From JAOUEA01 sp041287635 (GTDB taxonomy: Bacteria; Actinomycetota; UBA4738; HRBIN12): DNA of 64,000 bases. The stretch covers positions 5,050 to 69,049 of the forward strand of contig JBGGNG010000047.1 in assembly GCA_041287635.1 (NCBI GenBank). Direction: 5' to 3'. A program made the translations under genes and the position numbers. Positions 17,774 through 24,868 of this stretch are shown in pieces (the first letter of the stretch is position 1; every line of letters starts with the position of its first letter). Under the pieces are notes generated by a model. The model was not told the origin of the DNA, ran no database searches, and saw only the letters and a list, made by a program, of their open reading frames with translations.

Positions 17774-18871
17774 ATGAACGCTCGCCTCGACGACCGCATG
17801 CGCCGCGCCGCCGACGAGGCGGCGGCCCAGGGTTTCGATGCCCTCGTGGTCGCTCCCTCGCCCGACTTGGCATACCTCACGGGATACGACCCGATGCCGC
17901 TCGAACGGCCTACCCTGCTCGTGCTGCGGAGCGGGGAAGCCCCTGCCATGCTCGTGCCGGAGCTCGAACGCCCGCTCGCCGCCGGCTGTCCGAGCAGTGG
18001 GTCGATCGAGCTGGTCGGGTGGACCGACGGGGTCGATCCCTACTCCGAAGCCGCGAGGCTCCTGCCGTCCGAGGGCCGCGTCGCCGTCGGGGACCGGCTC
18101 TGGGCGAGCCACGTGCTCGGCCTTCAAGGCGCCGTGCCGGCGATCTCGCTCGAGCCCGCATCGCCCGTGATCGGCCGCCTCCGCGCGGTGAAGGACGAGA
18201 ACGAGCTCGCGGCTCTGCGCAGGGCTGCCCGGGGCGCCGACGAGACGTTCCGGACCATCTGCACGATGGGCTTCGTGGGCCGCCACGAGGAGGAGATCGC
18301 GGCCGACCTCGCGGATCTCTTGGTGCACCACGGACATGCGCGGGCGGACTTCACGATCGTGGCGAGTGGCTCGAACTCCGCATCACCGCACCACGAGCCC
18401 GGGGGACGCACGATCATGCCACGCGACGCCGTCGTGATGGACTTCGGCGGCGAGCTCGGGGGCTACTACAGCGACACGACGAGGACGGTCGTCGTGGGCG
18501 AACCGCCTCCCGGGTTCGAACGGGTCTACGACGCCGTGCGCGAGGCGCAGGTGACCGCCTGTGAGGCGGTCGCTCCCGGCGTCGCCGCCCAGCAGGTCGA
18601 CCGCGTCGCCCGAGGCATCATCGAGGATGCCGGCCTCGGAGAGCGCTTCATCCATCGCACCGGCCACGGCATCGGCCTCGAGGTGCACGAGCCTCCGTAC
18701 ATCGTCGAGGGCAACGAGTGGGTCCTCGCGCCCGGGACGACGTTCTCCATCGAACCCGGGGCCTACCTCGAAGGGGCCTTCGGGGTGCGGATCGAAGACA
18801 TCGTGGCCGTCACCGCCGAGGGAGTGGAGCGGCTGAACCGATCGACGCGCGAGCTGCAGGTCGTGGAGTAG
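17774..18871 (+). CDS. M24 family Xaa-Pro peptidase
   Basis: The 365-residue protein has an N-terminal creatinase-like domain (residues 1-130) and a pita-bread metallopeptidase domain. The five metal ligands are visible: Asp in MDFGGELGGYYSD and the second Asp of that segment, His in HRTGHGIGLEVHE, Glu in FSIEPGAY, and Glu in RIEDIVAVT. The family cleaves the bond next to proline in dipeptides or at peptide N-termini (PepQ or PepP). There is a GAGG ribosome binding site 7 nt upstream. It is convergent with cysS, 4 bp apart. Confidence 0.9.
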   Translation: MNARLDDRMRRAADEAAAQGFDALVVAPSPDLAYLTGYDPMPLERPTLLVLRSGEAPAMLVPELERPLAAGCPSSGSIELVGWTDGVDPYSEAARLLPSEGRVAVGDRLWASHVLGLQGAVPAISLEPASPVIGRLRAVKDENELAALRRAARGADETFRTICTMGFVGRHEEEIAADLADLLVHHGHARADFTIVASGSNSASPHHEPGGRTIMPRDAVVMDFGGELGGYYSDTTRTVVVGEPPPGFERVYDAVREAQVTACEAVAPGVAAQQVDRVARGIIEDAGLGERFIHRTGHGIGLEVHEPPYIVEGNEWVLAPGTTFSIEPGAYLEGAFGVRIEDIVAVTAEGVERLNRSTRELQVVE

Positions 18872-18875
18872 ACCC

Positions 18876-20267
18876 TCAGTCGCGGGGTCGGACCTTGGTG
18901 CCGTCGGGTGTGTCCATGACCTCGAGGCCCATCGCGGCCAGTTCATCGCGGAGTCGATCGCTCTCGACGTAGTCCTTCCCGGCGCGGGCCGCATCGCGCC
19001 GGGCCATCATCGAGGACATCTCGCCGGTCGGCGCCCATCCGCTCCTGGCTTCCCGCTCGAGATCGAGTCCGAGCACGGCGTCCCACGAGGCCAGGAGCGC
19101 GTACCGCTCTCCGGAGGCAACGGCATCGTCGGCCACGACCGCACTCACGACGACGACGGCTGCGGGCATGTCGAGGTCGGCGGCGATCGCCGCTCGGAAC
19201 CGGGCGTCGTAGCCCTTCGCGTGCTCCCCGAGCTCCGGCGCGGCTGGCGCCCACTCGGCCATCCGTCGGCGGAGCTGCTTCACTTTCGCGTCGGCCGCGG
19301 CCATCGATCCCCACGTGAAGTCCATCTCGGAGCGGTAGCGCGTCTGGAACGTGAGCCAGCGGAACGCGAGCGGATCGAGACCGCGATCGACGAGCTCCGG
19401 GACCCGGATCGTGTTCCCCGTGGACTTCGAGATCTTCTGCCCCGATTGTCGTAGGTGTCCCCCGTGCACCCAGATCGAGACGACCTGGTGGCCGACCGCG
19501 CCCTCACTCTGCGCGATCTCGTCCTCGTGGTGAGGGAACCGCAGATCACTGCCGCCGGTGTGGATATCGAACCGATCGCCCAGGTACTTCATCGACATCG
19601 CCGAGCACTCGATGTGCCAGCCGGGGAACCCCACGCCCCACGGCGAGTCCCACTTCATGAGCCGGCCGGGACCGGCAGCCTTCCACAGGGCGAAGTCTGC
19701 CGGATGCCGCTTGGCCTGATCGGTCTCGAGGTCTCGATGGCCTTCGCGGAGGTTGTCGAGGGTGTTCCCGCTCAGCTTCCCGTAGACGGGGAACGACGAC
19801 ACGTCGAAGTACACGCTGCCGGACTCTGCCACGTACGCGTGTCCCCGGTCGATCAGGGTCTGGCTGAGCTCGATCATCTCGGGGATGTGCTCGGTTGCCT
19901 TCGGGTACTCGTCGGCGGGCCGGATGCCGACCGCGGCGGCGTCATCGAACACGGCCCGGGCATACTTCTCGGCGATTGAGAGCGCCGACATGCCCTCGTC
20001 CTCGACGGCGAGCGCCATCTTGTCGACGGCATCCGGAGAGGTCTCGTCGGTCATGTGTCCGACGTCGGTGATGTTCATGATCTGCGTCACCCGGTAGCCC
20101 TCCAATTCCAGGGCACGCCGGATCAGGTCGCCCAGCATGAACGTGCGCAGGTTCCCGAGGTGTGCGAATCGGTAGACCGTGGGTCCACACGTGTAGATCG
20201 TCACGTGCCCTGCGGTCACGGGACGGACCTCGTCGAGCTCGCGCGTCAGCGAGTTGTACAGGCGCAT
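18876..20267 (-). CDS. cysS: Cysteinyl-tRNA synthetase
   Basis: The 463-residue class I synthetase has the zinc Cys at the start (YTCGPTVY), a HIGH-type motif (HLGN, residues 36-39), the zinc-site segment GWHIECSAMS, HHEDEIAQSE and the KISKS loop. It charges tRNA-Cys. The C-terminal anticodon-binding part with RDAARAGKDYVESDRLRDEL is present, which favours CysS over the shorter mycothiol ligase MshC. The start is an ATG with a leaderless -10 box 7 nt upstream. Confidence 0.95.
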   Translation of the reverse strand: MRLYNSLTRELDEVRPVTAGHVTIYTCGPTVYRFAHLGNLRTFMLGDLIRRALELEGYRVTQIMNITDVGHMTDETSPDAVDKMALAVEDEGMSALSIAEKYARAVFDDAAAVGIRPADEYPKATEHIPEMIELSQTLIDRGHAYVAESGSVYFDVSSFPVYGKLSGNTLDNLREGHRDLETDQAKRHPADFALWKAAGPGRLMKWDSPWGVGFPGWHIECSAMSMKYLGDRFDIHTGGSDLRFPHHEDEIAQSEGAVGHQVVSIWVHGGHLRQSGQKISKSTGNTIRVPELVDRGLDPLAFRWLTFQTRYRSEMDFTWGSMAAADAKVKQLRRRMAEWAPAAPELGEHAKGYDARFRAAIAADLDMPAAVVVVSAVVADDAVASGERYALLASWDAVLGLDLEREARSGWAPTGEMSSMMARRDAARAGKDYVESDRLRDELAAMGLEVMDTPDGTKVRPRD

Positions 20268-20274
20268 AGCGCTG

Positions 20275-20280
20275 AGCTTA
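20275..20280 (-). promoter_or_regulatory. -10 box for leaderless cysS
   Basis: Read on the minus strand, TAAGCT ends 7 nt before the cysS ATG. It also lies in the short gap downstream of the FtsH-like gene. Confidence 0.55.
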
Positions 20281-20297
20281 CCGTCGGCCGGTCGGTG

Positions 20298-22706
20298 CTA
20301 TGCGTCGTCGGGACGAGGGGGCGAAGGCGGCCCCAGCGTGAGCCGCGGCCGTTCGCCCTGGCCGCTGCCGTCGACGCTCGACACCTCGACCGGCGGCGGT
20401 GGCACCGGAACGGGGATGCGCGACTCGACCCCGGCGTGTTCCTTGTGAGCCCTGAGCACGGCCTCGTGATAGCGGTGGAGCATCTGCAGGAACGACGGAT
20501 CGCGGTAGGGGCGCCCGTCGACGGTGGGCCCACGCGTGCCCTCGATGATGGCCTCCACATCGTCGCCCGTGATCGTCTTCACGGTCTCGAGCGCGTGGGC
20601 GAGCGCCAGCACCTCGGAACGGTTCTCCTCGAGCAGCGTCCATGTGCTCTCGTAGAGCTCGGCGAGCTTCTCCTCGACGCTGTGCCCGAACGCCGAGTCG
20701 AACAGCGCACGGTCGCCGCCGGTTTCCATCGACGCCGAGCCGAGCGGCGCGAGCGTCACCGACCGGGAGGCGAACCGATCGCCCATCGCGTAGTACGCGA
20801 GCGCCTGGCTCGTCATGCCGGTCGCGGCTCGCATGTCGCCGCCGACCCCCATCGAGTGGTCACCGTCGAAGAACATGCGTTCCCCGGCCAACGATGCGAG
20901 GGCGGTCATCACGTCGATCTCGCGTTCCGAGCGCCACTGCACGAACTGGTCCTCGGGGGGTATCGACGAGACGAAGCCCCCGACGTCCCCGCGCCGCTCG
21001 ATCGTTGCCATGTCGATCACCGCGTGCTTGCGGAGCCGGTAGGCCACGACGGCATGACAGGCCTCGTGCACGGCGACCGAGTGACGTTCCCGCTCGATGT
21101 ATTCGTGCTCGTCGGGCAGGCCGTGCTGCTTCAGCTGCTTCGCCTTCACGACGTCGGCGTAGCTCACCGTGTCGCGATCGTCGCGGATCGCGATCACGAG
21201 GCCCTCGTTCACGATGTCCTTGATCGACGCACCGGAGAAGTACGGCGTGATCGTCGCGAGCTTGTCGATCTCGTCGGACGTGAGATCGTTCTGCACCTTG
21301 GCCAGGTAGTACTCGAACGTCGCCCGGCGACCGCCCTTCTGCGGGTAGCCCACCTTGTACTGCCTGTCGACACGCCCGGGTCGCAACATCGCCGGGTCGA
21401 GCGTGTTCGGCATGTTCGTCGCGAAGATGTGCAGGATGCGGTACTTGGGCGGCGGCTTCGGCTTCATGCCGAGCATCTTGCGGATCTTGTTCACGAGCCC
21501 CTTCGGCTTCGTGAGGCCCGACATCTCGGCGAGGAGGGCCTGGAGCGTGCCCATGCCACCGCCCCCGCCCATGCCGCCCATGATCACCGACTCCTTGTAC
21601 GGCGCGCCGGGCTCGCCCGACGCCGGCCCCACATGGAACGCAGCGTCGCGCCCGGCGGCCGACAGGTAGGCGACCCCGTTGCAGCTCGGGGTCGTCGTCC
21701 AGGGCGAGACGGGAGCGAACCCGGTACCCACCTGCTGTCCGCGGCTACCGAGGGAGTCCGCCTCGTCGATGAACACGATCGCGCCGCCATAGCGCATCGA
21801 GAGTTTGCGGAGCTTGCGGTAGAGCGAACGCACCTTGAGGATGCCGACGCCCATGAACATGTTGATGAAGGCGCCGGCGTCGACGTTCACGAAAGGCTTC
21901 GCGGTCTCGCCCGCCACGGCCTGGGCCATCAGGGTCTTCCCGGTGCCCGGCGGCCCCCACAGCAGGATGCCCCCGGGCACGTAGCCGCCGCGCGACTCGA
22001 TCGCCTCGGGGTCGTCCAGGAACACCAGGGTCTCCTTGAGCTGCCCGAGCGCCGCGTCCTGGCCCTTCACGTCGTCGAAGCGAGTCTCGATCTCGTCGGG
22101 CATGATCGTGTCGATGCCGCCCCTCGACAGGAACCAGAACAAGCCGATGAACTGGAACATCACGAAGAAGAAGCCGAACGCGAGCTGCATCACGAACGGG
22201 AGGGCGCCCACGAGGCGCGCGGGCGCCTCGACGATGCCGAGCCAAACCGGGTCGGTGTCGAAGATGCGGCCGAGGAGCGTGCTGAGCACCAGCAGGAACA
22301 GCACGAACTTGAACGCCCGGCCGGCCCGGTACCGAGTGTAGTCGTTCATCTTCCCGAGACCGCGTTCCGTGCCGCCGAAGACCTTCTGTTGCCAGAAGCG
22401 GTAGTACCCCTTCGAGCGCTCCTCGATGAAGTAATGCACCTGTCGCACGAACTCGAGCGCCATCAGCGCCAGCAGCCACCAGTAGTCGTTGATCGCGATA
22501 CGCACCGCATCGACGAACGGTCCGTCGAGCGGCCGCACGGTGGTGCTCCACACGACGGCCAGGCCGGCGAGCCACAGGATCCCCAGGAAGATCAGGAGCT
22601 TGATGCGATCCCACAGCACGGCGGGGGCGCGCGTCTCGCGCTCGGATGCCCTCGGCCGCGAGGGCCGGTCCACCAGGATGTTCGTTCCCTTGCCGTTCGT
22701 GCTCAC
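20298..22706 (-). CDS. FtsH-like membrane AAA metalloprotease with inserted loop
   Basis: The 802-residue protein has four hydrophobic segments (about 35-55, 75-92, 131-148, 168-194), an AAA module with GPPGTGKT (251-258), Walker B VFIDEAD (311-317) and the second region of homology TNMPNTLDPAMLRPGR (430-445), and a peptidase domain with the zinc motif HEACH (547-551). Between Walker B and sensor 1 there is an extra stretch of about 95 residues, including a Gly/Met-rich run near 376-386, not found in FtsH. Classical FtsH has two membrane helices. The GTG at 22706 overlaps the upstream lipoprotein gene by 4 bp; longer starts lie inside that gene. It probably degrades membrane proteins, perhaps with the lipoprotein as partner. 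Confidence 0.85.
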   Translation of the reverse strand: MSTNGKGTNILVDRPSRPRASERETRAPAVLWDRIKLLIFLGILWLAGLAVVWSTTVRPLDGPFVDAVRIAINDYWWLLALMALEFVRQVHYFIEERSKGYYRFWQQKVFGGTERGLGKMNDYTRYRAGRAFKFVLFLLVLSTLLGRIFDTDPVWLGIVEAPARLVGALPFVMQLAFGFFFVMFQFIGLFWFLSRGGIDTIMPDEIETRFDDVKGQDAALGQLKETLVFLDDPEAIESRGGYVPGGILLWGPPGTGKTLMAQAVAGETAKPFVNVDAGAFINMFMGVGILKVRSLYRKLRKLSMRYGGAIVFIDEADSLGSRGQQVGTGFAPVSPWTTTPSCNGVAYLSAAGRDAAFHVGPASGEPGAPYKESVIMGGMGGGGGMGTLQALLAEMSGLTKPKGLVNKIRKMLGMKPKPPPKYRILHIFATNMPNTLDPAMLRPGRVDRQYKVGYPQKGGRRATFEYYLAKVQNDLTSDEIDKLATITPYFSGASIKDIVNEGLVIAIRDDRDTVSYADVVKAKQLKQHGLPDEHEYIERERHSVAVHEACHAVVAYRLRKHAVIDMATIERRGDVGGFVSSIPPEDQFVQWRSEREIDVMTALASLAGERMFFDGDHSMGVGGDMRAATGMTSQALAYYAMGDRFASRSVTLAPLGSASMETGGDRALFDSAFGHSVEEKLAELYESTWTLLEENRSEVLALAHALETVKTITGDDVEAIIEGTRGPTVDGRPYRDPSFLQMLHRYHEAVLRAHKEHAGVESRIPVPVPPPPVEVSSVDGSGQGERPRLTLGPPSPPRPDDA

Positions 22707-23392
22707 GCGATCACCGCCCAGGAGTCGATCACCGATTCGATGTCGCCGCGGTTGCGGCCGTAGCACTCCGCACTGCAGAGCACCGCCAGCACGTACACCT
22801 TGTCCGACGCGGGGTCCATGTACGCGGTTTGCGAGATCTGCACGAACCGATCGTCGAAGAGCACCGAGCCACCATCGGTCGCCGCGGTCCCTTCGAGCGC
22901 TGACGCCCATATCTGGGCTTCGAAGTGCAGCCCTCGGAAGCCGTCCTTCTCGATGCGGTCGTCGTAGGCCAGGATCTCGACGGCCTCCCGGCCGACCTGG
23001 TCCTGGATCTGATCGATCGGGATGATGAGGTTCCGCAGCGCTCCGTAGCTGATGCCGTCCCGCTGCTCAGCGGTGAGGCGCAGCACAGCCGCGATGCCCT
23101 GCGGGTAGTCGGAGTAGTAGCCTCCCTGCGACATCACATGCTCGACGGTGGGGGAGGGGTGGGCATCGAGGCCGATCAGCCACTCGACGGGATCGGGGGT
23201 GCTCACGGGCGGGCCCGCGGGCTCGCCCTGCAGGGTCGCCTCGTCGAAGACGGTCCACTCGATCGGTACCTTGAACGCGGTGCGCGCCTCGGTGTTGCGG
23301 ACGTACTCGTAGCTCGGCGAGCCGCAGGCGAGGAGGAGCGAGGACCCGGCGAGGAACGCGAGCGCGGCGACCAGGGGACGGCGGAGGCTCAT
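22703..23392 (-). CDS. Secreted lipoprotein, about 229 aa
   Basis: The start at 23392 gives a signal peptide with a basic N-region, a hydrophobic core (LVAALAFLAGSSLL) and a lipobox LLAC near residues 19-22, so the mature protein should be a diacylglyceryl lipoprotein. The remainder is soluble, with an immunogenic-lipoprotein-like layout but no known domain. The stop overlaps the FtsH-like start by 4 bp, so the two proteins are made together. An upstream start at 23458 is less likely because the signal peptide would be buried. Confidence 0.78.
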   Translation of the reverse strand: MSLRRPLVAALAFLAGSSLLLACGSPSYEYVRNTEARTAFKVPIEWTVFDEATLQGEPAGPPVSTPDPVEWLIGLDAHPSPTVEHVMSQGGYYSDYPQGIAAVLRLTAEQRDGISYGALRNLIIPIDQIQDQVGREAVEILAYDDRIEKDGFRGLHFEAQIWASALEGTAATDGGSVLFDDRFVQISQTAYMDPASDKVYVLAVLCSAECYGRNRGDIESVIDSWAVIA

Positions 23393-23472
23393 CGATGCAT
23401 CATGCCACGAGTCTCCGCTGAGGGGCCTCACGGACCGCGTCGAGTCGGGGCGGAGCACGCCGAACTGCCCGG

Positions 23473-23916
23473 TCAGGGTCGCAAGGGGCGGCGCTCGAAC
23501 GGGATCGAGAGCGCGATCGTCGTCCGCGTCGCGACGTTGGCCTTCTCGCGCAGGCGGCGGATCAGGTCCTCGAGCTCCGTCGTCGTGCGCGTGCGCACCT
23601 TCAAGACGTAGTTCGTCTCTCCCGCCACGCTGAAGCAGTCCTCGACCTCAGGGAACTCCGCGACACGGTCGGGGAGATCGTCGGGCTGGCGCGGATCGAG
23701 CGGCGACGCGGCGATCAGAGCCGTGACGTAGAGGCCGAGCGCCTCGGGATCGACCACGGCGGCGTAGCCGCGGATCACTCCCCGCTGCTCCAACTTGCGC
23801 ACGCGGTCGTGCACCGCCGATGCCGAGAGCCCGACGCGGGCGGCCACATCGGCGTAGGTGGCCCGGGCGTCCTGCTGCAGGGCGGCGACGATGTCCAGGT
23901 CGCGCTCGTCGAGCAT
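23473..23916 (-). CDS. Lrp/AsnC family transcriptional regulator
   Basis: The 147-residue protein has an N-terminal helix-turn-helix (residues 4-60, LDIVAALQQDARATYADVAARVGLS) and a C-terminal RAM (ligand-binding) domain with SVAGETNYVLKVR. Lrp/AsnC proteins bind DNA as dimers or octamers and sense amino acids. The ATG at 23916 has a -10 box 6 nt upstream. Its divergent neighbour is the RT-like gene, so it may control the shared 205-bp region; this is inference from position. Confidence 0.9.
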   Translation of the reverse strand: MLDERDLDIVAALQQDARATYADVAARVGLSASAVHDRVRKLEQRGVIRGYAAVVDPEALGLYVTALIAASPLDPRQPDDLPDRVAEFPEVEDCFSVAGETNYVLKVRTRTTTELEDLIRRLREKANVATRTTIALSIPFERRPLRP

Positions 23917-23922
23917 CCGCCA

Positions 23923-23928
23923 ATCATA
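23923..23928 (-). promoter_or_regulatory. -10 box for a leaderless Lrp/AsnC gene
   Basis: On the minus strand TATGAT ends 6 nt before the ATG at 23916. It is the best -10 match to the consensus in this part of the window. Confidence 0.6.
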
Positions 23929-24121
23929 TGGCCCGTGCGGGGCCGTAGGCATCGACCGACCGGGTGGGCCGTTCGGGGCCGATGGGCTCGATGGCCGATA
24001 CCTGGGGTGAGCACACCGGGGGCCGGCGGGGGATTGCATGGGGCGGCCGCGCTCGGCTAGAACGTGCCATCGACGCCGACCTCCTTCCGGCCGTCGCGAC
24101 GCGGCATGGAAGGAGCGCCCG
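23929..24121. other. Intergenic region upstream of the RT-like gene
   Basis: This stretch separates the divergent Lrp/AsnC and RT-like genes. It is GC-rich with repeated GGCCGAT words near 23980-24000 and several short pairing segments. A TAGAAC -10-like box lies at 24058-24063, and a GGAAGGAG ribosome binding site at 24109-24116. No coding frame is convincing. It could hold a structured RNA, but nothing here proves it. Confidence 0.35.
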
Positions 24122-24868
24122 GTGCGACTCCCGAGTGCGAGGTCGAGCTGGCGCGACGACCCGATCCGTACCGAGGTCTTCTCCAGGCCCGGCGGCGGGG
24201 ATCGCACGATCACCCATCTCGACGGACGGAGCCGTCACCGATACGGGGTCGCCGTCGCCGCGGTGACACCGAGGGTCGAACGTGCGCTCGCCGACGGGGT
24301 CGTCGCGAACCGAGCCCGATCGACCCCGACGGACGTGGCCCTCGAGCCGTGGGCGGCCGCTCGTCGCCGGTACGCTCACTCGATCGCGTCGACGGCGGCG
24401 GGGCCCTGGCGGGCGGCGTTCGTCGGCGACGTGCGCGACTGCTACGGCTCGATCGATCCACCGGTCGTGGACCGCGCGTTGCGGGAGATCGGCGTCCCCC
24501 AGCAGCTGATCGAGCGCATCGTCGAGGTCCTTCGGCGCTTCGACGATCACGGCGTGCGCGGGCTCCCCATCGGCCCCGAGCCGTCAGCCGTGCTGGCCAA
24601 CGCAGTGTTGGCGTCGGTCGACCGGTCGCTGATGGGTGAGTTCGGCACCCCGTCGTTCCGTTGGGTGGATGACATCGTGGTGTTCGCGCGCGACCGACGA
24701 GAGGCCTGGCGAGCTGCCGCCACGTTCGCTCGGACGCTCGACGCCCTCGGCCTCCAGGCGCATCCCACGAAATGCAGGGTCGTCGTCGATCCCGATGCCC
24801 TGCTCGAGGGCGTGTCGCGGCGTTCCATCGCGACGGGGTCGGCTCGTGGCATGATGCGCCCGCCGTGA
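24122..24868 (+). CDS. Compact reverse-transcriptase-like protein, 248 aa
   Basis: The polymerase motifs of reverse transcriptases appear in order: motif A FVGDVRDCYGSID with Asp103, motif B GLPIGPEPSAVLAN (147-160), motif C FRWVDDIVVF with Asp183 and Asp184, and motif D LGLQAHPTK (209-217). The motif spacing and the LPIGP...LAN form resemble Abi/DRT and other non-intron bacterial RTs. Only about 30 residues follow motif D, so there is no thumb, maturase or endonuclease domain. The GTG at 24122 has AAGGAG 6 nt upstream; an ATG at 24038 is possible but adds a low-complexity Arg-rich stretch. The stop overlaps the amidohydrolase start (GTGA). Function is unknown. Confidence 0.75.
   Translation: MRLPSARSSWRDDPIRTEVFSRPGGGDRTITHLDGRSRHRYGVAVAAVTPRVERALADGVVANRARSTPTDVALEPWAAARRRYAHSIASTAAGPWRAAFVGDVRDCYGSIDPPVVDRALREIGVPQQLIERIVEVLRRFDDHGVRGLPIGPEPSAVLANAVLASVDRSLMGEFGTPSFRWVDDIVVFARDRREAWRAAATFARTLDALGLQAHPTKCRVVVDPDALLEGVSRRSIATGSARGMMRPP

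Noticed and set aside
18876..20267. Cysteine ligase MshC instead of CysS
   Set aside because: The protein has the full C-terminal region of cysteinyl-tRNA synthetase and normal length (463), while MshC is shorter, and no other mycothiol gene is present.
20055..22763. 902-codon open frame on the plus strand opposite cysS and the FtsH-like gene
   Set aside because: The opposite strand encodes clear motifs (KISKS, GPPGTGKT, HEACH), and this frame is rich in Arg, His and Gly without domain content.
22707..22910. Upstream extension of the FtsH-like protein to 22910
   Set aside because: The extra 68 codons are antisense-like and lie inside the lipoprotein gene on the same strand; the GTG at 22706 gives a 4-bp overlap and a normal N-terminus.
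24122..24868. RT-like gene as a group II intron or retron
   Set aside because: There is no domain V-like hairpin or ribozyme end, no maturase or endonuclease domain, and no msr/msd-like inverted repeat that I can see; the motif forms differ as well.
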